Positions 13,976 to 33,600 of a stretch of DNA of 64,000 bases are shown here, piece by piece. The DNA lies in assembly GCF_023343835.1 (NCBI RefSeq), contig NC_064447.1:12677501-12741500 (forward strand), read 5' to 3'. Position numbers and translations under genes: made by a program. Below the pieces are notes generated by a model, which worked only from the letters and a program-made list of their open reading frames with translations, searched no databases and was not told the origin of the DNA. Numbering within the stretch: the first letter of the stretch is position 1; every line of letters begins with the position of its first letter. The stretch is from Lagopus muta (taxonomy: Eukaryota > Chordata > Aves > Galliformes > Phasianidae).

Positions 13976-15020
13976 TCAGCTCAGGCTGTGCCCACCACCC
14001 TTCCCCAGCTACCCCCCTCCCCTGGCAGCTCTGCACCACCCCCTCGGGTCCTGGCACTGAACCATGTCTCTGCACTGACCAAACCCTGCCCACAGGGACC
14101 ACCTGCATTGTTCAGCTCCCAGTGACGAGGCACCCCCAGAGTTATGAGGCAAAAGCCCCAGGGTAACAGCCAATCACCCCACAGACACCAGGTGGTGTCC
14201 CCCAACCACGCTGCTTCGGGGTGTGCTGGGACACCACCTGCAATTTGATTACTACAACCCTTTTGGTCTTTGCCCTATTGCTGTTCGTCTTTCCTTAATT
14301 GCATTTGCTGCATCATGTCTCAAATTAGGAGCTCAGCTTTTTGGAACAAGGACTGCATTACATCTTTGCCCTGTAAGCAGCATGACACACTTAGGACACT
14401 ACATAAAGCAGTGAGTAGTAATACACCAACGGTACGTGCAAAGGCTTGGGATCCACAGCCAGTGTTTTGACTGTGGGTTACATAAAGAGCCCTTGTAATT
14501 CTGCAATAAAGTTATCCATCAGCAGCCTTGCCAACGCCCTCGCCCTCTCTCAGACTCCTGTGCCATTGGCAGCACCCCCAGAAATGAGGCACCCCAACGT
14601 CTCGATGCTGAGGATCTCAGCTCGGAGCACCTTGTGATTGCAGTGCTCTGAAGGGGAAGGCAGCAGAAAGCCGAGGCAGAGCAGAGCTCTCCATGTGAGG
14701 TTCGCAATTAAGGCGAAAGGAAACATGCCAGAGTGCAACTTCAGACTTTCCACGCTACGGGGCTCTCACAGCGCGTTACGCACTGAGGGATTACCATAAA
14801 GTCAATGCCGACACCCAACGTCTGAGGATGAACTCCAGTTTTAAAGCTCTTTCTACGCCGCACGAAAAGCCTGGCCAGAACACGAGGGCCTGGCAGGCAG
14901 CCCTGCTGGTGTTTAGCTTCCATCCTGAGACGAGCACAGCAAACTGAAAACACACAGCCCTCACCTTCAGCCAGGCCAGCAACAACTTCCAGAGGGCAGA
15001 AAAACAGCGAAGTGCTCAAG

Positions 15021-15041
15021 CAGCAGCAGCAGCAGCAGCAG
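15021..15041. repeat. (CAG)7 trinucleotide repeat
   Basis: Seven perfect CAG units lie in the MAFK first intron and read CTG in the MAFK transcript. They are non-coding here. Confidence 0.9.
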
Positions 15042-17809
15042 GGATCTTCACCATTGAACCTCAGCGCAGAGCTGAGTTACATGGGAATACTCCTCTCATT
15101 CCCAAACACAGGGACTGGATTCCCAGGCAGCTGCTCCAACAAGTCACCCAAATATCAGGTTTACCCCTGAGTTATCCTCAGCTCCAGCTGCGTTTACTGA
15201 GGGCACCTCCAGAGCCAACAGGCGAAGGCAACTCCAATTCCCCTCCCCGCACCTCCGCAGCACCATGCGAATCAGTGTGCCACACAGCCCCATCCCTCAG
15301 CCTTCAACCCTCTCCCCACTCCGACAGCCTTCATGCACCCCATAGGGCAGACAGATGCTTGTCATTCATTTGTAAGGAGAGAGGGGAGGGCTGCACTCCG
15401 GGTGTGAATCAGACAGCAGGAGCATATGCAAGGCAATATATTTGACATGAACAGAGAGAAGACACACGGAGGGGTGAGTCACTGTTTACTGTTCTAGAGG
15501 AGCTCCGCACAGCCCTCGCCCAGCTGGCCAGCTTTCCATTTCCCTTATGGATCGGAACCAGCATCCAGCAGCAGAGAGGAGCTTCACGAACCTTCAGAGC
15601 AAAGGCGAGAGCTGCCAGAACACGGCGCTATGAGGCGCTCTCTGGGGAAGCCTGGACGGAGATCAGACAGCCCTTGGTGGTTGGGTAAACAGCCTCGTCA
15701 GATGCTGCAGAGCCTGCGGTCAGCGAGCAGAGCACCAGGAGGGCACAGCGCACTGCACCACGTCACAGCTGGGACCTCAGGGAGGTGGTGGCCGAAGGGG
15801 ACAGGTATGCAACAGACAGAGCTGGTGCTCACCACCCACAGGATGCAGCACTTTTTCCATCATACAGGGGGCAGCGGCAGAGCTACACCAGAGTCACAAC
15901 ATCTCAGCACCACTAGCCCAGGCAAGCTGAGCCTGCAAGCAGCAGCCAGCTCACCCATACACAGAGCAACGAAGGACAGGTCAGGATCCCCAGTGTCCCC
16001 ATGCCATGGCCAGCCAGCAGGTCGAACACCTTCACCTGCTGCACAGCAGCGTGGCACTCAGTCCTGCAGCAGCACAGAGCAGGGATTTGCTACGCCTGCT
16101 ATCCCACTGCTCGGGAGCTCAGCAGCAGTGGGACGGCTCCCGCCTCTCCCCCAGCCCTCGTGTTTATGGCCATGGAGCTGCATGGCTTTGCGCTTGCTTC
16201 ATGCTTGGAAGGCTCTCCGCTCGGGTTTGAAGATAGCCTGAAACAATAGCTCAGACAGAAGTGGAAACTGCCGGCTCATCTCGACAGGGTGCTGAGCTGG
16301 AGACTTCCTGAGAATTGAAAGCGCTCGCGCCGCTCGAGCACTTCACAGCTGGATGTTTACAGCACGGCCAGCTCAGCCCACGGCCCCCGAGTGCTGCCGG
16401 GCCAGAGCTCCCAGCTGTCCCCTCCTGCTGCCCAAACACAGCCAGAGCCTCACGCTGCCCACTCTCACACCGCCCGGTTTCACAGCGCATTCCACACCAT
16501 TAATCACTTCCCAGCACACGGGGCGTATTGTGCTGCTCTCAGCTTTCCCTTTCGGAAGGCACACGCACGGCACCAACCCAACTGCGAGCTGCAACAGATT
16601 GCCGAGGGAGCACGGGGATGGGATGAAACACAACAAAGCAGAACGAGGGGAGAGCAAAAAGCTGACAGTTGGCCACCTGGCTCAGAAACACCTCTGAAGA
16701 GGGGCGTGAGCTTGCTCCAGCATAGGTACAGACATGTAGCGTGCCAAGATGAGCCGCCAGCTATGGAGAGCCGCCGTGCCCCATCCTCGTGGTGATTGCG
16801 ACGACAATTAATTAGCGCCCAGCACCCCATCAGGTGCAGGCAGAGTTAACTCTGCTGCCTGCCGGCCCTGTGCAGCGCCATTGGGCAGCGGCAGCGTCCA
16901 TCACAGCGAGGAAGTGACTGCGTGGGGAAGGAGCTGTGCAGTGCTGGGGGACGCGGAAGGAGAGGGAAAAACACCGACACGCAGCGCTGCGAGCGGACAC
17001 TGCCAGGTAACGAATGCTGCAGAGTGCCGGGGTGCATCGATGGCATTGATGGCAGCGATGGCACACAGCTGCCCTCCAGCACATCCCTCCCGACGGCTGT
17101 GCCCGCTCCCAGCCCTGCTTGGGCTGCCGGCTGCGCTCAGAAGGCAGGGGCAGGTGACAGCAATATAGGGGCCCTGTAGCTTTCTGTGACAGCGCTGCCC
17201 AACGGGCCCGTTCCCAATTCGGGACCTGGTGGCCTGTTTTTGGCGGAGCTCTGGGACAGCCCCGCGAGAGAGGAGCGGGAGGAGGGCGGCACTCCTGCAG
17301 CTCTGCTCTCGGTTCCCCTCCCCGGCGGCCCCACGCTGTTCTCCGGCTCTCATCCTCCCCATCTCCACGCGGAGCTCGGAACGGGTTTTCCCCCAGCCCC
17401 GTTTCTGAGCAATTACAACACATCATCATCACCATCATTATCACCACCGTACTAAAACCCCAGCCGTCCCGCGCAACGGCGGCTCACACGAGGAGGACGC
17501 TGAGGGTCACGGATCCCCGCAGCGCTGCGCGTGGCCGTGGGCCGGCTCGCGCACCCAGCCTCCAGGCGCGGCACCGCGCGGTATTTCCAACCGCCCGCCG
17601 TCACCACAACAGGTTGAGCCCGCTCTATTTTAAGCGGCGTTCGTGGATCCCAACGCGGCACCGAGCGCGTGCAGCGCGGCCCCGACTCGCGGTAACTTTC
17701 TTCCGGCGGAGGGGAGCGGGGAAGACCCGCGCCTCCCCCCGCCACGTGCCGCCGGGCCCGGTGCCGCGCGGCCCGCGCGGGGCGGCGGCCCCACGTGCCG
17801 GCGCGGTGG

Positions 17810-17819
17810 TGACTCAGCA
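17810..17819 (-). promoter_or_regulatory. NF-E2/Maf-type site in MAFK intron 1
   Basis: TGACTCAGCA on the plus strand is TGCTGAGTCA on the minus strand, the core bound by CNC-small Maf heterodimers and also by AP-1. It lies about 220 bases downstream of the presumed first exon of MAFK, so MAFK could be regulated by its own dimers. This is a motif match only. Confidence 0.4.
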
Positions 17820-18233
17820 CTTTCCGCTCAGTCTCCGCGGGCGCGACCCCGCCCGGACGGCACCGAACGGGCACAGCGGGGCCGCGCCGCGCCGGTTCCC
17901 CCCTCCCCAGCCTCGCAATACCTTCATACCCAACCCCCCCCCCCCTTCCCCGATCGCGAGTGGCGGCGGAGGCAGAGCCGCGCGGCCCCCCCACCCCCCG
18001 GCCCCACCCCGCCGCCGCGCCCGCGCCCGGTGCTCACCTGCGTGCCGGCGGGAGCGCGCGCGCGCCCGGGGCGGGGGGGGCGGCGGCGTGCGGCGGGGGG
18101 CGGCGGCGGGGGCGCTGCTGGGGCTCGCTGCCTCCCTGCGCGCCAGTCCCGCGGACAACAACAAGCGCGGGGCGGCCCCCTCCCCCCCGCCGCGCCGCCG
18201 ACCAACCAGCGCCCCCGCCGCTTCCGGCATGGC

Positions 18234-18361
18234 GCGTCACCGCGCGCGTCACCCCCGGCCCGCCCCGCCTCGCTCCGCCCCGGCCGCTCGGTCGCGTCAC
18301 CGCCGGCCCCGCCCGCGCGGTTCATTCATGGATGGGGAAGGGGAGGGGGTGGTGACGTCAC
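18234..18361. promoter_or_regulatory. CRE / CRE-half-site cluster
   Basis: GCGTCAC occurs at 18234-18240, 18246-18252 and 18294-18300, and a perfect palindromic CRE, TGACGTCA, lies at 18353-18360. Four ATF/CREB-type elements within 128 bases sit at the upstream edge of the MAFK first exon. Function is inferred. Confidence 0.45.
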
Positions 18362-18627
18362 GAAGCCACGCCCCCTCGATCGCCGCCGCGCTGCGTAGCG
18401 CCGCGCCCCGCGCTCGGGCGGTCGGACGCGGGAGTGCGGGGCGCGGGGTCGGCGCGAGGCGGCCGCGATGCCACCGGGGCGGCTCCTGGCCGGGCCTCCG
18501 TTCGCGGTGAGCCTGAGCTGCTCCGCTCCGCACCGGTCCTCATTGGGGAGCTGCCGTGCCCGCAGCACTGTCCCGATGGCGTTTCGAATCGCTGTAACGT
18601 CCCACAGAAAGAAAAATGGCCTAAAGA

Positions 18628-18815
18628 TCAGAGAATCGGAGTGCTGTTAGGGTTGGGAAAGACCTCGAATGTCACCAAGCCCCACCACAACCCGTCGCCA
18701 CCGTGGGCACCAAACCTTCGGTGCAGGGCTTTGCAGCACCTCCAGGACCATCGGCCCCACGGCTCCGTGTGCAGCAGTGCTATTGCATCACAGCTCCTTC
18801 TGAGCAGAAACTTCT
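18628..18815 (-). repeat. CR1 LINE 3' fragment (diverged)
   Basis: It starts with AGAGAATCGGAGTG and TTAGGGTTGGGAAAGACCTC, then CACCAAGCCCCACCACAACCC, CACCTCCAGGACC and finally CTTCTGAGCAGAAACTTCT. This is the typical antisense CR1 3' end order. The copy is old and lies between MAFK and the GAA-like gene. Confidence 0.75.
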
Positions 18816-20639
18816 AAGAGCCAACCTGACCCTCCCCTATTGCAGTGTGAGGTCAACACAGGTGGCTGAGCAAACCCAACAACCTCCATCGAAACCGGAC
18901 TCCCATTGCGTTTATGAGCAGGGCTATTTACGGCTGCATTGCGAAGCCAGCGCTGGCTCTTTGCAGTTTGTGCTTTCCAGCCTCAGGGCCAAACCTCCTC
19001 AAATAGCCGCAGCTGAGGGCCGCTGTCAGGCTTTGCGTAAGGTTTCACCTTTCGCCGCTCCTTTTGCACAACATGGGGAGCCCCACGTAGGGCACAGCAG
19101 GAGAGTGTGGGGCAAAGCAGAGCGTTGGAAACCTCCGGTGCTGGGACAGAGCTAACAAGGTTGGTTAAAGCTTCCAGGCGGCGGCACGGAGCTGCAGTAC
19201 TGCTGGTCTCACCTCTCCTGTGTTTGCAGACTCTGGTTAAAATCTGGCCCTATGTCTGAGTCCTGCTGGGCTCAGGGTTCAAGGGCAGTTCTGAGCCAGC
19301 CCTGTGCTCCATGCTGAGTTCTGGATGTGTTTTGTATCCTCATCTCCCTTTCCAGCTCACAGAGCCCAACAAAGGACAGGAGACCCGTGGCCACCACGTA
19401 CCCCTGCAGCTACCCACCCTGCTGTGTATTGCGGGTGGTGGGGGGACACAGAGATCCTGGTTGCATCCAGGGCTTCTCCCTCAGCTGGTGGCTGTATCTT
19501 ACGTGTGGTCTCTCCCTCTGCGGTGACCCAAAGTGGGACATTCTCCCCTGGCTTTGCAAGGATGGGATTGAACATACTGCGTATGGCTTGGGAGGGGGGG
19601 TTGTTGAAATTCAGCTTCTGGGTGAATTGGCCATTCACAACAGATCTGGGTTTTTGTTTCCATTCCCGGAGAAAGCAGCTTTGCTCCAAAGGTCTGTTGT
19701 CCTTTGCTGCTGACCTTTGGACTGCAGTGGCCTTCAACAGCAAACGAGTGGCTCTGATCCCCTGAGAGTGCAAACCTGGCTGGGAGCATGAACACACACC
19801 CTTAACCAGGAGAGTGTGAGCACACGGCAGAAAGTGCACTTGGTGAAAAATAAAGGGACAAAAGGGGCCTTGCTGTGGGGATGTGGGGAGCTGTGGGGCA
19901 GCCCTCGTGCTGTGTGCTCAGAACAGGTCAGGCACCATGGAGCGCTCAGCACAGGCATCTCTTCCACCCTCTGCTTGGGCTGAAACGCTCTGATCCTGAA
20001 AAGGGGAGGCTGGAAATGTGAATGTGCAGGCTCTTGAGACCCAATGTGTACACAGGAAAATTGAAAACGAATCATTCATTTGCCATGTTCTCCACCACGG
20101 AGCTTTGGAACAGCATTGAGCGTGGACCTATCGATATATACAGACGCTCTAAAAATGTGCAGCAAAACAAAGCAGACGAGAGAGCAGCTGAGAAGTCAGC
20201 TGAGAGGCACGTTAGCAGGCGCTGCTATTAGAAAGGAGCGGTAGGCACTGGGCAATTGCTCGGAGTTTTACGGCGGAGCAGGCAGGGCTGCGGTGCTGGG
20301 AGCCCCGAGCCCGTGCTGCCCGCACCGCCGCCCGCAGCCACAGTATCAAGAGGACACACGTGGATGTAAGCGCCTGGGTTGTGCCCACCGTGCTGGGCTG
20401 GGGGCCCCGCATCCGCCCTTGCACTTTTTGGCAGGGCTGGCTCTGCACCCTCTGCCCAAAAGGCCATTGCTGCGTCGCCGTGGCCTGGCGTGAGCGCGCG
20501 TGGCCGGGCAGGTGGCGTGCCGAGCAGGTTGGGATCGATGTGCAGAGGCGGTCGGGTGTGCATGCAGGGGGTGAGGGCACCCGCTGCGTCCCGTCCCCAC
20601 CAGCAGCCCCACGGCACGGGATGGGTGCCGAGCGGGGTG
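18816..20639. other. Intergenic space between MAFK and the GAA-like gene
   Basis: No exon, RNA gene or intact repeat was recognised. GC content rises again from about 20270. Open frames in this stretch show no recognisable protein family. Confidence 0.5.
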
Positions 20640-20765
20640 CTGAGCGGGGCGGGCCATTTTGGTGCAGGGCCAGGGGAGGGCCGACGGGGATAAAATCCGC
20701 TCTGCAGCGAGGGGCACCGCGCTGAGCTTGTGCAGATTAGGGGAGCGAGGTCTGGGCTGGAGGTG
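20640..20765 (+). promoter_or_regulatory. Tentative promoter / non-coding exon 1 of the GAA-like gene
   Basis: A GC-rich segment contains a TATA-like GATAAAAT (20690-20696). About 70 bases further on is a possible donor, GAG|GTGGGC, with last exonic base 20762. Human GAA has a non-coding first exon, and the first coding exon here begins at a clear acceptor (21379-21381), so an upstream non-coding exon must exist. Its placement here is a guess. Confidence 0.25.
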
Positions 20766-21391
20766 GGCAGGAGAAAGTTGCGTCCTTGTTTATAGCTCTG
20801 GGACTGCGCCCTGCAGGCAGCAGGAGCGGGGGCTCTGCTTCGCTTGCAGTCTGGAAGACGTTTGCCTGAGAAGTTTCTAAAATCGTATGTTATCAGTGGG
20901 AGGCAAACACTGACGGCATATTCCCTGCTGTCCTCCCTAGGCTGAAAGGTCTGACTCAGGGCTTTGGGCATGAGCAGAGGATGCTCAGAACAGAGGATGC
21001 TCCACACCTCACGCTCCCAGCACTGCGACTGCCCCAGTGGGTGGTTGGGGACTCACTTTTGCTTGCCAATCTTCTGGAAATGCCACAATCCATACATTCA
21101 GACCTGGGCAAAACTCTTTGCAGGAACAGTGCCACCACCCCAGACCCAGAGCATGTGGAGTTTGGTCTGGTGGTCCTTGGGGCTGCAGCAGAGCCTCATG
21201 GCTGCCTCTGTGCTGTAGTGGGGCTGGGCATGGGCAGCTCCAGACAAAGCCATCAGTGCCATAAGTTTGCAGAGCACATCTCAACCAATGCAGAAAGCTC
21301 TGCATCAGGCTCAGGGAAGCCTTGCATGAACTTCCTCTGGCCATTTCCCATGCACTCTTCATCTCTCTCCCCTCGCTGCAGCCCCAGGACA

Positions 21392-29981
<8,590 letters not shown>

Positions 29982-30182
29982 GCTGGGGGGCACAGGGCTG
30001 CCTTGCCATGACCTACTGTGCACGTTCCTGCTCCAGCCCTCAGGGCCAGGATGGTAACACAGGGGCTGTCATCTGTCATCACCCGCTGCTGCAGATGGGG
30101 GCAGGGGACGTGGGGATGGGGTGGGGCTCCATCTGTGTCATCAGTGTGAGGTCAGAGCTGTGCACCCATCGCCCCATCTGCA

Positions 30183-30188
30183 ATTAAA
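30183..30188 (+). terminator. ATTAAA polyadenylation signal of the GAA-like gene
   Basis: ATTAAA lies about 200 bases after the TGA stop and is followed by a GT-rich stretch (GGTGTCTGGTTGTCC). That is a normal layout for cleavage near 30205. Confidence 0.65.
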
Positions 30189-30239
30189 GGCACGCGGAGA
30201 GCTTGGTGTCTGGTTGTCCTTCTGTCCTCACACATCCCA

Positions 30240-30395
30240 CAGTTCTCCCCCATGCTCCCCGATCCCTTACGTTCCCCAGTTCACCCTTATGTCCCACAAT
30301 TCCCCTTTATTCTCCACCGTGTCCCCCTGTTCCCCAAACCCTCCAATTCCCCCTCCGTCTCCCAATTCCCCCTCCATCCCCGATCCCCCATGACC
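30240..30395 (+). repeat. Degenerate C-rich (TTCCCC/ATTCCCC) repeat
   Basis: Loose repeats of CCCC separated by TT, AATT or ATCC run from just after the GAA-like polyadenylation site towards the INTS1 CpG island. The array is imperfect and non-coding. Confidence 0.55.
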
Positions 30396-30399
30396 TCAG

Positions 30400-30650
30400 A
30401 ACTGCAGTTCCACTCCAGCCCGCGGGGCGGCGCCTCACACCGTGCCCTAACGGGACCTCCGCGACCTCCCACCACCAGGCGGCGCGATCTCTGCTCACCC
30501 ATGGCGGGGCGGGAGGTGCCGCTCGCCGATACCGCCCCGGCAGTGGGAGCGCGCGCTTCGCTTCCGCCTTTAGGACGGGGGCGGGGGGAACTTCCGCTTC
30601 CGGGTCGCGGAGGCGGTGTGCCGGCGTCGGTGTCCGCGCCGTGCGGCACC
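30400..30650 (+). promoter_or_regulatory. INTS1: INTS1 CpG promoter and 5' UTR
   Basis: A GC-rich segment leads to the INTS1 ATG at 30651 (context GCACCATGA). Near the start it has GC-box sequence (GGGGGCGGGG) and ETS-type elements (ACTTCCGCTTCCGGG, about 30590-30604), with no TATA box. This is typical of a housekeeping promoter. The exact start site is not visible. Confidence 0.65.
30472..30485 (+). promoter_or_regulatory. CTCF-like motif between GAA-like gene and INTS1
   Basis: CCACCAGGCGGCGC matches the core CTCF consensus CCASYAGRKGGCRS at 13 of 14 positions. It lies in the 460-base gap between the GAA-like 3' end and the INTS1 start codon. Occupancy is unknown. Confidence 0.4.
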
Positions 30651-33600
30651 ATGAACCGACCGAAGGCGGCGGCCGTGCGGCGGCCCAGCGCCGCGCCCAA
30701 GCCCTCCGGTGAGTCTGAGGCCGCGCCCGAGAGGCCGGGGCGGGGGCCGTCCCGTTTGCCGTCACGGTCCCCATCACGGTTGTCGTCCGTTGCAGCTCAC
30801 CCGCCGCCGGGAGACTTCATCGCGCTGGGCTCCAAGGGTCAGGGCGGCGATGGCAAGGCCGCCGTCGCTCTACTGAAGCCGGCGCCCGCCGGGCTGCCCT
30901 CGGAGCGCAAACGGGACGCGGCCGCCGCGCTGTCGGGCCCCGCGGGGCTGGGCGGGCTGAGCAAGCGGCCCAAGCTGTCTGCTACGCCGCCCCTCAGTGC
31001 CCTGGGACGCCTGGCTGAGGCGGCCGTGGCGGAGAAGCGGGCCATCTCGCCCTCCATCAAGGAGCCGTCCGTCATCCCCATCGAAGGTAAGGGCCGGCTG
31101 TGCGCCATCGCAGCAGGGCGCAGCCTCGGCTTGGGGTTTGGTTTGCAGGAAGCCTTTCCTTTAGCCCGTGCGGTGCCTTTCGTGTGCTGTCCTTAAGGCT
31201 TTCCCGTGTTGGATAGGGGGCCAAAGTCACAGTTTCATCACCTTGTCTTCCTTGTTCGTGTTGGGTTTGTGTTCATCTTGTCTGAAAAATTTAATAGGAA
31301 AAACACCACAGAGGGGCTAAAGGTATGCAGATTGTAGAGTCGGCATCATTAAGGTTGGATAAGATCTCAGAGATCACCTCGTCCAACTGTCAGCTCATCC
31401 CCACCACGACACCAGGCCACGTCCCTCAGTGCCACATGCATGTGTTTATTAAGTGCCTCCAAGGATGGCAGCTCCACCAGCTCCCTGGGCAGACTTGCCA
31501 GTGCCTCACCACTCCTGAGAGAGGAAAGTTTGTTGCTAATATTAACCCTGACCCTCCCATGGCACAGCTTAAGGCTGTCACCTGTCCTGCTGTCACTGTT
31601 ACCTGCAAGCAGAGACTGACCTCCATCTTGCTACAGCTTCCTTTCAGGTGGTTGCTGCTGCCCCGTCCCTGGAGTGTTCAAGGCCAGGTTGGATGGGGCC
31701 CTGGGCAGCCTGGTCTGGTATTAAATGTGGAGGTTGCTAGCCCTGCATGTGGCAGGGAGGGTTGGAGATTGATGATCCTTGAGGTCCCTTCCAACCCGGG
31801 CCATTCTGTGATTCTGTGGTTGTAGAGAGCCTTCTCCAGAGTGAACAATCCCAGTTCCCTCAGCCTCTCCGTGCAAGACTTGTGTTTCAGATCCTTCACA
31901 GCTTCCTTGCCCTTTTCTTACATGCTCCAGGGCCTCAGTCTGTCTTGTGTTAGGAGTCCTGTCACATCCCACCTGCAAGAGAAAGGAAGGGATGGCCCAA
32001 AACCGAGCACAGTATTTGAGGTGTGGATCCATGTTTTGCTTTCCTGGCGGCTGATCCTGGCAGCGTGTCAGGGCAGGTTGTTTTGCATGAGGGTAAAAAC
32101 TGGTGCCTGTGTGTTGGCTGTTGCAGTTGTGCCCACGGTGCTGCTGGATGAAATTGAGGCAGCAGAGGCGGAAGGTAATGACGACCGCATTGAGGGAGTG
32201 CTGTGTGGAGCCGCCAAGCAGCTGAAAATGAACCGAGCCAAACCTGATACCACGCTGTACCTGAGCCTCATGTACCTGGCAAAAATCAAACCAAATATAT
32301 TTGCCACTGAAGGAGTTATTGAGGTGAGAGCTGTGTCACACGGGGACTCCTGGGCTTCCTGAAGCATCTGGCTGTATGTTTCTGAAGTATAATTCTGGGG
32401 TTCCTGCCACATCACGGGTAGGATTGTAGCTGCTGTCTGGCCAGAAAGTAGTTGGCATGCCTTTGTAAATGGCAAGTTACTGAGATGTGTAGCTTTTTTT
32501 TCCTAAAGCTTTTCTATATGATTTTTGGGTATGTAACTTAAATTTTTTGTTTGTTTTTTTTTCATATAATTTTCCAGGCATTGTGTAGCCTGCTCCGAAG
32601 AGATGCCTCTATTAATTTCAAAGCTAAAGGGAATAGCCTTGTGTCTGTCTTGGCCTGCAACCTTCTCATGGCAGCTTACGAAGAGGATGAGAACTGGCCA
32701 GAGATCTTTGTCAAGGTTGTTGAACAAAGGGTGTTTCTGCTGGGCTGAGGCAAGTTGTATGAAAAAGTTTTGAGTGTGGTTTGTGTTCTCTGCTGCTTTA
32801 TTTCCTGTAGGTTTACATTGAGGACTCCCTTGGAGAGCGCATCTGGGTGGACAGCCCTCACTGCAAGACATTTGTGGATAACATCCAAACTGCTTTTAAC
32901 ACAAAGATGCCTCCTAAGAGCATGCTCTTGCATGGGGAAGTTGGTCGTAGTGGTGGGGACATTAGTGCTGGTAAGTGGATGTTTGAAAAACATTAGCAAG
33001 GACTTACAAACAGATGTGAGCAGTGTGTTACTTGATGGAGTCCTCTAGAGCAGATATTGAGTTTCTGGCATTGCTTTTCCCTTCTTTGCTGCCCTTCATT
33101 TTGAGGGCAAGCAGCGAAAGACTCGAATGATGTGCTTGTATGTGTGAGTGATAAGCGGTGGAAAGAGTTGTCTCCTGATGTGTGCTTTGTGCTGATCTCT
33201 TGTAGGAAGTAGCCCGCACCCTTCCATGACAGAGGAGGAAGACAGCCAGAGTGAGCTGCTGATCGCAGAGGAGAAAATGAGCCCAGAACAGGAGGGCCAG
33301 CTCATGCCCAGGTAAAGTGCTTTCCTTCCCTGGCACAGCCATGTGACACATCTGCCTGTGCTCAGCCACTCCTGAAGTGCTGTGGCAGAGCTCCCTCTCT
33401 GCACGAGCTGTCCCACAACACTTGCTAGAGAACATTGAATGTCAGGAGAAATGAGTAGATAGATTTATTTTTGTAGTCTTTACCGTGAACAAGAAAGAAT
33501 GCTGATCTCTGGACACAGTGAAGCATGACAGAGCTGGCCTGGGGGAAAGTGAATAAAATGCAGTTTGTATGGCCCAGGTACGACGACCTTGCAGAGAGTG

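Larger units (their letters stand above)
11550..18037 (-). other. MAFK: MAFK first intron
   Basis: This 6.5 kb lies between the acceptor at 11550 and a strong minus-strand donor (CAG|GTGAGCA) whose last exonic base is 18038. No protein-coding exon was recognised. It contains a second CpG-rich block (about 12180-12560), paired X-box-like motifs (12631-12685), a weak CR1 relic (13873-13975), a CAG repeat (15021-15041) and AP-1/NF-E2 cores at 13318, 15475 and 17810. Long open frames here are by-products of high GC content. Confidence 0.6.
17480..18520 (-). promoter_or_regulatory. MAFK: MAFK CpG-island promoter with non-coding first exon
   Basis: This is an extremely GC- and CpG-rich kilobase with long C or G tracts (for example 17934-17947). 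A strong minus-strand donor, CAG|GTGAGCA, has its last exonic base at 18038, so a non-coding MAFK exon probably runs from there to a start site near 18.1-18.3 kb. CRE-type motifs cluster just upstream (18234-18361). The island also extends into the plus-strand side near 18.45 kb, so divergent transcription is possible. Large open frames in all directions here are compositional artefacts. Confidence 0.6.

Noticed and set aside
17614-18510. Very long overlapping open frames on both strands (up to 298 codons) around the MAFK CpG island
   Set aside because: They arise because GC-rich DNA has few stop codons. The translations are Ala/Arg/Pro-rich in all frames and no family is recognisable.
20981-21391. 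In-frame upstream extension of the GAA-like N-terminus from an ATG at 20981
   Set aside because: A strong polypyrimidine tract and CTGCAG acceptor at 21381 separate it from the coding exon, and its translation has no family resemblance. An unspliced transcript could still use it, so this is not fully excluded.
30252-31196. A 314-codon open frame across the INTS1 start region
   Set aside because: It merges the 5' flank, intron 1 and the start of intron 2 with true exons. The conserved INTS1 start at 30651 and the two exon boundaries explain it.
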